Part shown: positions 31,922 to 39,892 of the stretch, piece by piece
How positions within the stretch are numbered: the first letter of the stretch is position 1
How the letters are laid out: every line of letters begins with the position of its first letter
Assembly: GCA_041686235.1 (NCBI GenBank)
Contig: JAWLED010000003.1
Span: 10,183-74,182 of the forward strand
Origin: JAAAOH01 sp041686235
Lineage (GTDB): Bacteria > Spirochaetota > Spirochaetia > DSM-27196 > PWMO01
Length of the DNA: 64,000 nt
Direction of reading: 5' to 3'
Position numbers and translations under genes: made by a program
Notes under the pieces: model-generated
What the model was told of the DNA's origin: nothing
The model's database searches: none
Seen by the model: only the letters and a program-made list of their open reading frames with translations

Positions 31922-34039
31922 TCAGCTTCTGTGGTGCTCGAGTGCCGCGTGCCGCTCGGCCTCGAGCGCGTCGAGCTCGCGTTGCAGTCTGTTTCGTTCC
32001 TCTTCGGCGCAGTGGGGACAGCTGAAGTGCTCACCGGCGAGGTATCCGTGTACCGGGCATACCGAAAAGGTTGGTGAAATCGTGAAGTAGGGCAGTCTGT
32101 AGTTCTCGGCGATGCCGCGCACGAGTTTCGCACACGAGTGCCAATCTTCCACCGCCTCGGAGAGAAACGCATGGAACACCGTCCCGCCGGTATATTTGGT
32201 TTGGAGCTCGTCCTGCAGGTCCAGTGCTTCGAAGACATCGTCGCTGTAGTCGACCGGCAGCATGGATGAGTTCGTGTAGAACGGCTCCGCATCGCCGGAG
32301 GTAATGATATCGGGGTAATGCTGTTTGTCGTGCTTGGCCAGGCGATAGGAGGTGCTTTCCGCCGGTGTCGCCTCCAGATTAAAGAGCTCTCCGGTAGTCT
32401 CCTGGTAGTCGGCAAGCCGGCCTCGCATGTGATCGAGCACCTCGGCGGCAAAATCCCGCGCCTCCTCATCGGTGAGATCAACTCCCATGAAATTGAGAAG
32501 CATCTCGTTCATCCCCACGAGCCCGATGGTAGAGAAGTGATTGTCCAGGTGCTCGAGATACCGGGCGGTATAGGGAAAAAGCCCGGCGTCGAGCAGGCGG
32601 CCTATGACCTTTCGTTTGATACTCAGCGACTCCGCGGCGATGTCCATGAGTCGGTTGAGACGTCGATAGAACGTGTGCCGGTCTGTGGAGAGATAGCCGA
32701 TGCGCGGGAGATTGATCGTTACCACCCCGATGGATCCGGTAAACTCGTCGGAGCCGAATAGACCGCCTCCGCGCTTTCTCAACTCGCGCTTGTCGAGCTG
32801 GAGTCGACAGCACATCGAGCGTACGTCGCCGGGATCGAGGTCGGAGTTGATGAAATTTTGAAAGTACGGTGTACCGTATTTTGCCGTCATTTCGAACAGC
32901 AGTTGCGCGTTCGGCGAGTCCCAATCGAAATCCTCGGTGATATTGTAGGTCGGAATCGGATACTGGAAGCCGCGACCGTTTGCATCTCCGGCGATCATCA
33001 GTCGAATGAAGGCCTCGTTGATCATGTCCATTTCTCGCTGACAATCGCCGTAGGTGAACTCTTGGTGACGCCCCGCCACGATGGCCGGCCGGTCTTTGAG
33101 GTCGGGGGGTACCATCCAGTCCATTGTGATATTGGTAAACGGCGCCTGGCTGCCCCAGCGCGACGGTGTGTTCACCCCGAAGACGAAGCTTTGCAGGGCC
33201 TGCGTGACGCCGTCGATATCGAGGGCGTCCTTCTTTACGAATGGAGCGAGATAGGTATCGAAACTCGAAAATGCCTGAGCGCCGGCCCACTCGTTCTGCA
33301 TGATACCGAGAAAGTTCACAATTTGCTGGATGAGCGTATTGAGGTGTTTTGCCGGCTTGGAGGTGATCTTGTCGGGCACCCCACCGAGGCCTTCCTCGAT
33401 GAGCTGCCTCAGGCTCCAGCCGGCGCAGTAGCCTGAGAACATCGAGAGGTCGTGGATGTGGAAGTCGGCGTTCTGGTGTGCCTCGGCCACCCGCTCGGGA
33501 TAAATGTTTTTGAGCCAGTAGTTGGCGGTGATGGTTCCCGAATTGTGGAGGATGAGGCCGCCGAGGCTGAAGTTGACGTTGGCGTTTTCGTTTACTCTCC
33601 AGTCCGACTGGGAGAGATAGCCGTCCATCGTGGTGTTGATGTCGAGCATCAATTTCTTGGTGTCTCGGATAGCCTCGTGTCGTGCACGGTAGATGATATA
33701 TGCTTTGGCGACGGCGGCTTCCTTTGCCTCGATGAGGGCGGTCTCCACAATGTCCTGGATCTCCTCGATGGCCGGCACCGAGTTTGGATGGCGCTCGGAC
33801 ATAAACCGGGCAAGCTTTGCCTCCACGTCGTCGACTATCGCGTCAATTCGCGCCTGTTTGTCCGCATCCTTCACGCCCACCGCCTCGAAGGCGTTCTCTA
33901 CGGCGTGAACGATTTTGTCCCGATCGTAGGTCTCGATACGACCGTCGCGCTTGACGACGTTTTTGACGACTACGCCGGCCGACGGGCCCTGTCGATCGGA
34001 TTCTCCCAAGAATTGCTGCCAATCCATGTTTGTGCTCAC
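31922..34039 (-). CDS. nrdD: Anaerobic ribonucleoside-triphosphate reductase, lacking its glycyl-radical tail
   Basis: A 705-residue class III ribonucleotide reductase large chain, which makes dNTPs without oxygen. Residues 25-125 are an ATP-cone (VVKRDGRIETYDRDKIVHAV), the catalytic barrel follows (ADFHIHDLSMFSGYCAGWSL; RSMCCRLQLDKRELRKRGGG, with the expected cysteines), and near the end is the zinc site SVCPVHGYLAGEHFSCPHC (Cys661, His664, Cys674, Cys677). Normal NrdD continues from here to the RxxGY glycyl-radical loop; here the chain instead ends after a short charged helix with TGA TAA. The radical loop is in the next gene. The start is a GTG that overlaps the nrdR stop as GTGA. Confidence 0.93.
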   Translation of the reverse strand: MSTNMDWQQFLGESDRQGPSAGVVVKNVVKRDGRIETYDRDKIVHAVENAFEAVGVKDADKQARIDAIVDDVEAKLARFMSERHPNSVPAIEEIQDIVETALIEAKEAAVAKAYIIYRARHEAIRDTKKLMLDINTTMDGYLSQSDWRVNENANVNFSLGGLILHNSGTITANYWLKNIYPERVAEAHQNADFHIHDLSMFSGYCAGWSLRQLIEEGLGGVPDKITSKPAKHLNTLIQQIVNFLGIMQNEWAGAQAFSSFDTYLAPFVKKDALDIDGVTQALQSFVFGVNTPSRWGSQAPFTNITMDWMVPPDLKDRPAIVAGRHQEFTYGDCQREMDMINEAFIRLMIAGDANGRGFQYPIPTYNITEDFDWDSPNAQLLFEMTAKYGTPYFQNFINSDLDPGDVRSMCCRLQLDKRELRKRGGGLFGSDEFTGSIGVVTINLPRIGYLSTDRHTFYRRLNRLMDIAAESLSIKRKVIGRLLDAGLFPYTARYLEHLDNHFSTIGLVGMNEMLLNFMGVDLTDEEARDFAAEVLDHMRGRLADYQETTGELFNLEATPAESTSYRLAKHDKQHYPDIITSGDAEPFYTNSSMLPVDYSDDVFEALDLQDELQTKYTGGTVFHAFLSEAVEDWHSCAKLVRGIAENYRLPYFTISPTFSVCPVHGYLAGEHFSCPHCAEEERNRLQRELDALEAERHAALEHHRS

Positions 34040-34521
34040 TGCTCTTCCCCCTCCGACGGCGCCATTCCCGAAAGCGTTTCTATTTCTTTTATGAACTGCT
34101 CAACGTTTTCGAAGTTTCGGTAGACGCTGGCAAACCGGACGTAGGCCACGCGATCGAGATGGTAGAGGTGATCGAGCACTCTCTTGCCGATTTCCGCGGA
34201 TTCGATCTCGTGGGTGGACCGCCCGATCATCATGACGTTTTCTTCGAGCTCGTCGATCGTGTTCTCGATATCGAGCTGAGAGACGGGGCGCTTTCGCACC
34301 GCTTGCTGAATACCCTTTTCGATTTTTTCCCGGTCGAACGGCTCCCGGCGCCCGGTGCTTTTCTTTATGACCATGAGCGGTTTCTCTTCGATGCGCTCAT
34401 AGGAGGTGAACCGGTACCCGCAGCTCACGCACTCACGACGACGGCGGATACTCCGCCCGCCGGCCAGTGACCTTGATTCGATAACCTTATCTTCGAGTTG
34501 CTTGCAGCGTGGACACTGCAT
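34036..34521 (-). CDS. nrdR: Transcriptional repressor NrdR
   Basis: A 161-residue regulator of ribonucleotide reductase genes. It has the N-terminal zinc ribbon (MQCPRCKQLEDKVIESR and ECVSCGYRFTSYERIE) and the ATP-cone (MVIKKSTGRREPFDREKIEK), which senses ATP/dATP in this family. The Shine-Dalgarno GGGAGGGG is six nt before the ATG. It is the first gene of nrdR-nrdD-(glycyl radical/redoxin)-nrdG, and a NrdR box sits at 34569-34584 in its promoter, so the operon is probably autoregulated. Confidence 0.95.
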   Translation of the reverse strand: MQCPRCKQLEDKVIESRSLAGGRSIRRRRECVSCGYRFTSYERIEEKPLMVIKKSTGRREPFDREKIEKGIQQAVRKRPVSQLDIENTIDELEENVMMIGRSTHEIESAEIGKRVLDHLYHLDRVAYVRFASVYRNFENVEQFIKEIETLSGMAPSEGEEQ

Positions 34522-34568
34522 AGAGCGCCCCTCCCGGTGTGGTGCTTCGCCCCGTTTTTGCGTACTTC

Positions 34569-34599
34569 ACACTATATACAGTGTCGGAACGAGACGCAA
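34569..34599 (-). promoter_or_regulatory. NrdR box and overlapping promoter of the nrd operon
   Basis: ACACTATATACAGTGT at 34569-34584 matches the known NrdR box pattern (ACACwATATaTwgwgT type) almost base for base. On the minus strand it overlaps a -10 TATAGT (34571-34576), with TTGCGT (34594-34599) 17 nt upstream, so NrdR bound here would block RNA polymerase. NrdR boxes usually come in pairs; a clear second one is not seen. Confidence 0.8.
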
Positions 34600-34683
34600 G
34601 GAGAAAAACCGCTTTTTTACCGGCCGTTCGGCACTTTTCACGTCCACGAGGTAGCTCTACAATACGCGGCAGGAGGACCGGCA

Positions 34684-35349
34684 ATGCTGGACTACAAAAT
34701 GCGCCCGGGACGGGGCTCTCGCGCAGCGGTCATATTGCACGGGTTTGGGGCGAGCTCCGCGGACCTGTATCCTCTCGCCGACGAGCTGGACGGAGACGGG
34801 CGCCTTACCTGGTATTTTCCTGAGGCCCCGTACGGCATTCGCTACGGGGGCGCGGTGCTCGGCAAGGCGTGGTTCCCTCGAAATGAGCAGGAGGTAGCCT
34901 CGGCGGTGGAGGGGAGCTATTTTGACCGCCTCGAGGATATGGACCCGAGCGATCTGAGCACCGCCGGCTCGGAGATTGGTGAGCTCATATCCGAGGTGGG
35001 TGCGTCTTTCGACGGCCTCGTCCTCGGCGGTTTCAGCCAAGGCGCAATGGTTGCGGTGGAGGCGGTGTGCCGAGCGGGGCGCTCACCGTCGGAGTTGATT
35101 CTGTTCTCCGGTTCCGTGATTGCCGCACAGCGCTGGCAGGAAGAGCTCGCCGCAGTGGAGAGCTTTCCGTTCTTCCAGTCGCACGGCACGATGGATCCGA
35201 TTCTGCCGTTCGAGGGGGCACGGCGTCTGTTCTCGCTGCTCGAAGGCGCCGGTCACTCGGGAGAGTTCCGCCGATTTGATGGAGGACACGAGGTTCCCGG
35301 CGAGGTCATAGAGCGAGTAGGCCGCCGGCTGCGAGGGATAGACCAATAA
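34684..35349 (+). CDS. Alpha/beta hydrolase, phospholipase/carboxylesterase family
   Basis: A 221-residue serine hydrolase read from the ATG at 34684, seven nt after AGGAGG (34671-34676). It has the oxyanion-side motif VILHGFGASSADLYPLADEL, the nucleophile elbow GGFSQGAMVAV (GFSQG), the acid in SHGTMDPILPFEGA and the histidine in FDGGHEVPGEV, which together form the Ser-Asp-His triad. The length is typical of the esterase/acyl-protein thioesterase group. The physiological substrate is unknown. Its end overlaps the opposite bioN gene by 44 nt. It is divergent from nrdR. Confidence 0.9.
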   Translation: MLDYKMRPGRGSRAAVILHGFGASSADLYPLADELDGDGRLTWYFPEAPYGIRYGGAVLGKAWFPRNEQEVASAVEGSYFDRLEDMDPSDLSTAGSEIGELISEVGASFDGLVLGGFSQGAMVAVEAVCRAGRSPSELILFSGSVIAAQRWQEELAAVESFPFFQSHGTMDPILPFEGARRLFSLLEGAGHSGEFRRFDGGHEVPGEVIERVGRRLRGIDQ

Positions 35350-36052
35350 TTGCCGCGACCGCCGCTGCGGCAACGGCATCCGCTTTGTGAACGGAAAACG
35401 CCGGCGGGGTGCGTCGATCGGCGTAACCGCGTGCGGCGAGCGCGTCGATGGTTAGCTCGGCCTCGAGCACCGATTCGCGAAGGAGGAGCACCGCCCGGAT
35501 CCGCACCGAACGCAGGGGGGACCGACGCGTTTTCATCCCGCGCACGTGCATCGCCTCCACCACCCGGCGATGTATCGCCGCGAGAATAACCGCATGGCGA
35601 AGCGCGAGCCCGGCCATGAGCGCGATGCGCCCCGCGTTGACTCCGGGCACCGGGCGGAGCGCCCAGTGAACGACATCGGTAACGCGGCCGGTGGGCGTGG
35701 TGGAGAGGGTCAGCTCGGCGGCAAGCACCACGAGAAGAAATCCCGCGGCGGTGCGGGCCCCTCGCTCGGCCCCGGCGAGCGTCAGGGTCCCGCCCTCGAG
35801 CCCGTGAGTCAAAACGATTGCCGCGGCAAGGAACAGGAAAAGGCGTGAGCTCCACAGTGTTTTGAGGGGATTGAGCCGTGAGACGGCGAATCCGGCCAAA
35901 AGGGCAAGCGTGAGGACTGCCCGTGCCGCCCAAGGATCGACGGCGACCGCCGTTACAGAAAACACCGCAAGTGACGCGAGCTTCACCCGCGGGTCGAGGC
36001 GGTGCACCGCCGTATCCAGGTCCACGTAGGAGAACGCCGTCAGTGAAGCCAT
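35306..36052 (-). CDS. bioN: ECF transporter transmembrane protein (biotin type)
   Basis: A 248-residue membrane protein of the EcfT/CbiQ family that couples ATP hydrolysis to a substrate-binding S-component. It has about five hydrophobic helices (for example VKLASLAVFSVTAVAV and LFLFLAAAIVLTHG) and two cytoplasmic coupling motifs of the Ala-Arg-Gly kind (EAMHVRGM and DALAARGY), which contact the ATPases. The start is the ATG at 36052, seven nt after GGAG; it overlaps the ATPase gene by 13 nt. Together with the two genes upstream it forms a bioY-bioM-bioN operon for biotin uptake. Its 3' end overlaps the esterase gene on the other strand. Confidence 0.9.
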   Translation of the reverse strand: MASLTAFSYVDLDTAVHRLDPRVKLASLAVFSVTAVAVDPWAARAVLTLALLAGFAVSRLNPLKTLWSSRLFLFLAAAIVLTHGLEGGTLTLAGAERGARTAAGFLLVVLAAELTLSTTPTGRVTDVVHWALRPVPGVNAGRIALMAGLALRHAVILAAIHRRVVEAMHVRGMKTRRSPLRSVRIRAVLLLRESVLEAELTIDALAARGYADRRTPPAFSVHKADAVAAAAVAAIIGLSLAAGGLLAL

Positions 36053-36747
36053 GTCATGTCTCCAACGGGGCCCCGCGGTGGTTTCAACCCGCATTGCGCG
36101 GCGGCCTCGACGGCAATTTCGGGGGCGGCATCTTCGACGATACGCCCGCGGTCGAGAAGCACGAGGCGAGTTGCGTGGGCGGCGAGCTTCTCGATGTCAT
36201 GGGTGATGACCGCGAGTCCGTGTCCGGCGGCGTGCAGAGCGACGAGCAGCGAGAGAACGCTGCGTACGCCGTCGAAGTCGAGGCTGGAGAACGGCTCGTC
36301 GAGAATGAGGATATCGGGGCGGAGTGCCAAAAGCGATGCTATGGAGAGGCGCCGTTGCTCGCCGCCGGAGAGTGTGAACGGGTCGCGCCGCCTCATGGCC
36401 TCGAGCCCCGTTTGGGCGAGCGCCTCACCGACGCGATCGTCGACCGCGGCTCTCGAGAGGCCGGCACTCTCCGGGCCGAGCGCGACATCTTCCTCGACCG
36501 TCTGGCCGAGCACCTGGCTTCTCGTATCTTGAAACACGAGCCTCGCGGGAGCCCCTTCGGTCGTGACGGTCCCGCTGTGAGGGCTCACGAGCCCGGCCAT
36601 GCACCGGGCAAGAAGCGTTTTCCCCGCGCCGTTTCTCCCGGCGATGAGACAGAACTCACCTGCCGAAAGGGAGAAATCTACCGAGTCGAGGAGCGTGCGT
36701 CCGTGTGGGGACAGCACGGTGAGCGCCTGGAGCTCGATTCGGCTCAT
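36040..36747 (-). CDS. bioM: ECF transporter ATPase (biotin type)
   Basis: A 235-residue ABC ATPase. Walker A is AGRNGAGKTLLA, the signature is LSGGEQRRLS, Walker B is ILILDEPFSSLD, and the H-loop His is in AVITHDIEKLA. The start is the ATG at 36747, which overlaps the bioY stop as ATGA; the longer open frame upstream runs through bioY in another frame. One ATPase gene, rather than the usual pair, fits the BioMNY type of transporter. Confidence 0.93.
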   Translation of the reverse strand: MSRIELQALTVLSPHGRTLLDSVDFSLSAGEFCLIAGRNGAGKTLLARCMAGLVSPHSGTVTTEGAPARLVFQDTRSQVLGQTVEEDVALGPESAGLSRAAVDDRVGEALAQTGLEAMRRRDPFTLSGGEQRRLSIASLLALRPDILILDEPFSSLDFDGVRSVLSLLVALHAAGHGLAVITHDIEKLAAHATRLVLLDRGRIVEDAAPEIAVEAAAQCGLKPPRGPVGDMTWLH

Positions 36748-37361
36748 TGCGCGGTATCGTCCGGCGAGGCAGGTGTTCGGCCGCTGCGGTAGGAGGTGAT
36801 CAGCGGCCGAGTAGCGCGGGCGACGCCCACCGCCGCCACGATCTTGATTGCATCGCCGGGTAAGAACGGGAGAACACCCCCGGCAAGTGCCCCTGAGGCG
36901 TCGAGACCGGCAACCGAGGCGAGCCATGGCGTTCCCACCGCGTAGATCACGAGCGTTGCGGCAACTGCCGCCGCCGCGTCGCGAACGATTGAGCCGGCGG
37001 CGGGTGAGGCGTCTTCCGCAGCACGTCGGGCGTTTGAGCCGATGAGCCCGCATACCATGACCGCCGGCAGGAACCCGACAAGATACCCACCGGTGGGGCC
37101 GGCGAAATGTGCGAGCCCGCCGCGGGCGGCGGAGAACACCGGCAGCCCGACCGCACCGAGACCGAGATAGAGTGCTACCGCAGCGAGCGACCATCGAAGC
37201 GGCAGCAAGAGTCCGGCAAGCAGAACGAAGAAGTTTTGGAGCACGATGGGTACTGGACTGAAGGGCAGGGGAAATGTAATGTAGGCACCTACAGTGATCA
37301 GACCCGTGAAAATCGCCGCATAGACCGAGTCCGCGATCGCGGCACGTTCAGTGTTGTGCAT
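36744..37361 (-). CDS. bioY: Biotin transporter substrate-binding component BioY
   Basis: A 205-residue membrane protein with six hydrophobic segments. The family motifs are visible: ITFPLPFSPVPIVLQNFFVL near residue 30, LGLGAVGLPVF, and GGYLVGFLPA with LPFLPGDAIKIVAAVGVA near the end. BioY captures biotin and passes it inward with BioM and BioN, whose genes follow with ATGA and 13-nt overlaps. The Shine-Dalgarno AAGGAGAG precedes the ATG. No biotin-operator (BirA) dyad was recognised upstream. Confidence 0.93.
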   Translation of the reverse strand: MHNTERAAIADSVYAAIFTGLITVGAYITFPLPFSPVPIVLQNFFVLLAGLLLPLRWSLAAVALYLGLGAVGLPVFSAARGGLAHFAGPTGGYLVGFLPAVMVCGLIGSNARRAAEDASPAAGSIVRDAAAAVAATLVIYAVGTPWLASVAGLDASGALAGGVLPFLPGDAIKIVAAVGVARATRPLITSYRSGRTPASPDDTAQ

Positions 37362-37382
37362 ACGCTCTCCTTATGGGCGCAC

Positions 37383-37410
37383 ATTCTAACCGTATTGTGA
37401 GTTTCGTTAA
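37383..37410 (-). promoter_or_regulatory. Promoter of the bioYMN operon
   Basis: Minus strand TTAACG (37405-37410), 16-nt spacer, TAGAAT (37383-37388), 21 nt before the bioY ATG. The -10 matches five of six consensus bases. Confidence 0.4.
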
Positions 37411-37448
37411 GGGGGGCGGGGCGCACGAAAAGACCTTTGAGGACTTTC

Positions 37449-38750
37449 ATGTTGCAGACCAAGACCACGTCCGAGACCAAAACCAAGACCAAAACCAAAA
37501 CTAAGACGCCGGTCCTCTTGTTTTTCGCAATAGGTATGTTATTTCACGCGAGCGGTCTTCTCGCACGCGAGTTGCCCGAGATGCCGCAATGGCTCTCCGG
37601 CGGGGCTCCCGCGGCGGAGCCGGAGCTGTTTTCCGACGTGGCGATCGTTCTCGAAGCGGAAACCGGGGCCGTGCTATACGAGAAGCGCGCCGACGATGTC
37701 GTTCCGCCGGCCTCGCTCACCAAAGTGATGACTATACATCTCGTTTTGGAGTCTGCTCGCGACGGTGCCATCTCTCTCGACGAGCGATTCGAAGTGCCTC
37801 CTGAAGCGTGGGCGCGGAATATGCCGCCCGGCTCTTCGCTCATGTTTCTTGGTCCCGGTCAACACGTGAGCCTGCGACGGCTCACCGAGGGCCTGGCCGT
37901 TGCCTCCGGCAACGACGCCGCGGTAGCCGTTGCGTTGCGGATTGCCGGCTCGGTGGAGGGGTTCGTGGACTTGATGAACCAAGAGGCCGACCGGCTCGGA
38001 TATGAGGTCATGGAGTTCAGCGATCCGGCCGGCCTTCGCCCCACCAACCGCATTACCGCGCGCGAGTATGCGGATTTCCTGCGGTATCATATCAACCGAT
38101 GGCCGGAGGCTCTCGGCGAGGTGTACGCGAAACCACGCATCGTTTACCCGACCCAGGAGAACTTCGATACAGGAATGATCGGTGGCCCAGTGCAACAGGA
38201 AAACCGTAATCCACTTCTGTTGGAATACCCGGGTGTGGACGGCATTAAGACGGGCTATATCTGGTCTTCGGGCTACAATCTTGCGGTTTCCGCCGAGCGC
38301 GACGGGATGCGCCTTATCGTTGTCACCCTCGGCGCTCACGCGGACAGCGCGGCCGCGGGAATGCGTCAACGCGCCGCCGACGGTGCAACTTTGCTCGACC
38401 ACGGGTTCGAAAACTATTCGCTTGCACATCCGAATAGTCCCCGGCTCGAACCGCTGCGAGTGTGGAACGGGGTGGAAAACCACGTTACGCCGGTGGCGGA
38501 TGAGCAGGTGAGCGCGTTGGTCGTCCCCAAGGGCAGGCAAGACGACGTGCGGGTGACCGCACGCTTCAACGAGAAGGAGCCCGTTGCTCCGCTCCAAGAG
38601 CACGGCGCGCTCGGTACCCTGGAGTACCGGCTCGACGATACGCTCATCAAAGAGGTTCCGCTCGTTGCCGAGAAGCGGGTCGAAGAGGCGGGCTTTCTAA
38701 AGCGCCTCTGGCATAGCATCAAACGGTTCGCGAGCCGGCTGTTCGGCTGA
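37449..38750 (+). CDS. D-alanyl-D-alanine carboxypeptidase (PBP5/6 type)
   Basis: A 433-residue penicillin-binding protein that trims the terminal D-Ala from peptidoglycan stem peptides in the periplasm. The active-site motifs are in order: SxxK in PPASLTKVMTIH, SGN in AVASGNDAAVAV and KTG in VDGIKTGYIWSSG. The start is the ATG at 37449, six nt after GAGG. The signal peptide is odd: before the hydrophobic core the n-region is a run of Lys-Thr pairs (37470-37507) encoded by a 6-nt repeat. The C-terminal 40 residues are a basic amphipathic helix (FLKRLWHSIKRFASRLFG) that may anchor it to the membrane. Confidence 0.93.
   Translation: MLQTKTTSETKTKTKTKTKTPVLLFFAIGMLFHASGLLARELPEMPQWLSGGAPAAEPELFSDVAIVLEAETGAVLYEKRADDVVPPASLTKVMTIHLVLESARDGAISLDERFEVPPEAWARNMPPGSSLMFLGPGQHVSLRRLTEGLAVASGNDAAVAVALRIAGSVEGFVDLMNQEADRLGYEVMEFSDPAGLRPTNRITAREYADFLRYHINRWPEALGEVYAKPRIVYPTQENFDTGMIGGPVQQENRNPLLLEYPGVDGIKTGYIWSSGYNLAVSAERDGMRLIVVTLGAHADSAAAGMRQRAADGATLLDHGFENYSLAHPNSPRLEPLRVWNGVENHVTPVADEQVSALVVPKGRQDDVRVTARFNEKEPVAPLQEHGALGTLEYRLDDTLIKEVPLVAEKRVEEAGFLKRLWHSIKRFASRLFG
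37470..37507 (+). repeat. Hexanucleotide repeat encoding Lys-Thr pairs
   Basis: ACCAAGACCAAAACCAAAAC-type units of 6 nt recur about six times and encode alternating Lys and Thr in the signal peptide. Changes in unit number would stay in frame. Confidence 0.7.
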
Positions 38751-38810
38751 GGCCTGCAGGGCTGCTGTGGAGGTCGGGAGCCGAAGGTTTCCGGCGCCGC
38801 GATATGTGTA

Positions 38811-39794
38811 TTACGAGACTCCGGTGATTGCCTTTATGTACTGCATGCGCTCGTGGAGTTCCGGTTGATCGCTGTTCGACTGATTCAGCAGTCCGCGAAA
38901 ATCGTCGATCGAGCCATAGCCCTTTTCGGTCATCCACCGCTCGATATCGTTTCGAATGGTCGCGATTCGATCGATTCCGTTCTTATAGAGCGTCGAGCAC
39001 ACCTGTACCGTCTGCGCACCGGCGAGAAGCAGCTTCACCGCCTCGGCGCCCGTATGCACACCGGTCGACGCCGATACGTCACACCCCACCTCCGGGTGAA
39101 GTATAGAAACCCAGCGCAGCGGCAGGTAGACCTCCTGCGGAGTGCTGAATATGTAGCCGGGGGCAAGTTTCACGGTTTGAATGTTCATGTCCAACTGATA
39201 GAACCTGTTGAACAGCACGAGAGCATCCACCCCCGCTTTTCGCAGCTCGCCGGCGAAATGGGGAAGGGCGGTGAAAAAGGGCCCGATTTTTGCTGCGATC
39301 GGCACTGAGGCACTTCGGCGCACCTTTTCAATGATATTGAGATAGCGTCGCTCGACCTCATGTGCGGTTTCGTCGAACTTCCGAGGCATGATCGACATAT
39401 TGAGCTCGATTGCATCCGCACCGGCCTGTTCGAGTTGCCGTGCGTAGTTCGACCACCACTTCGTCGTGCGTGAATTGAGGCTTGCAATGATGGGGACTTC
39501 GGTTCGGCGCTTTGCCTCTTCCACCAGTGAGAGGTAGGCCTCCGGCCCGAGATGTTTGCCCATTTGCTGCAGGTAGTCCTGCGCCTCAGGGTGCATCGAG
39601 ACCTCGGCGTCTTCCGCCTCCTGCTCGGATTCAGCTTCGATTTGCTCTTCGAAAAGCGACTTGAGCACGATTGCCCCGGCGCCGGCTTGCGCGCATCGGA
39701 GAACGCCTTCCACGTTCCGGGTTATTCCGCTACTCGAAACAACGACCGGGTTCTCTAACTCGAGGCCGAGATACGATGTCGTAAGATCTGCCAT
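38811..39794 (-). CDS. Dihydroorotate dehydrogenase-like flavoprotein
   Basis: A 327-residue FMN-dependent TIM-barrel protein related to dihydroorotate dehydrogenase. It has LGLELENPVVVSSSGITRNV, GAGAIVLKSLFEEQIEAESE, PIIASLNSR, GADAIELNMSIMP, VPIAAKIGP and the phosphate-binding ASTGVHTGAEAVKLLLAGAQ with VQVCSTLYKNG. Proteins of this DHOD-like group are often not the pyrimidine enzyme and their reaction is not certain, so no gene symbol is given. It is divergent from the FAD reductase across an AT-rich 98-nt spacer. The Shine-Dalgarno AAGGA precedes the ATG. Confidence 0.9.
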   Translation of the reverse strand: MADLTTSYLGLELENPVVVSSSGITRNVEGVLRCAQAGAGAIVLKSLFEEQIEAESEQEAEDAEVSMHPEAQDYLQQMGKHLGPEAYLSLVEEAKRRTEVPIIASLNSRTTKWWSNYARQLEQAGADAIELNMSIMPRKFDETAHEVERRYLNIIEKVRRSASVPIAAKIGPFFTALPHFAGELRKAGVDALVLFNRFYQLDMNIQTVKLAPGYIFSTPQEVYLPLRWVSILHPEVGCDVSASTGVHTGAEAVKLLLAGAQTVQVCSTLYKNGIDRIATIRNDIERWMTEKGYGSIDDFRGLLNQSNSDQPELHERMQYIKAITGVS

Positions 39795-39821
39795 GGAACG
39801 GATCCTTTATTGCTAATATGA

Positions 39822-39850
39822 TTGAGAATTAATTATTACTCAGATAGTAT
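39822..39850 (+). promoter_or_regulatory. Promoter with operator-like dyad in front of the FAD reductase
   Basis: TTGAGA (39822-39827), 17-nt spacer, TAGTAT (39845-39850). Within it lies the dyad TGAG...CTCA at 39823-39842 around an AT-rich centre. A regulator binding there would cover the -35 and spacer. A Fur/PerR-family site is possible but the bases do not match a known consensus closely. Confidence 0.45.
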
Positions 39851-39892
39851 ATCTGACGGTGCGAGCTTCAGCAAGTTGCGGAGTACTTAGGC

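Noticed and set aside
36748..37194. N-terminal extension of the biotin ATPase
   Set aside because: Off-frame reading of bioY; the ATGA overlap and Walker A position support the start at 36747.
39823..39842. PerR or Fur box
   Set aside because: The dyad is AT-rich and well placed, but its bases do not match the TTATAATNATTATAA or GATAATGATAATCATTATC patterns well enough to name the regulator.
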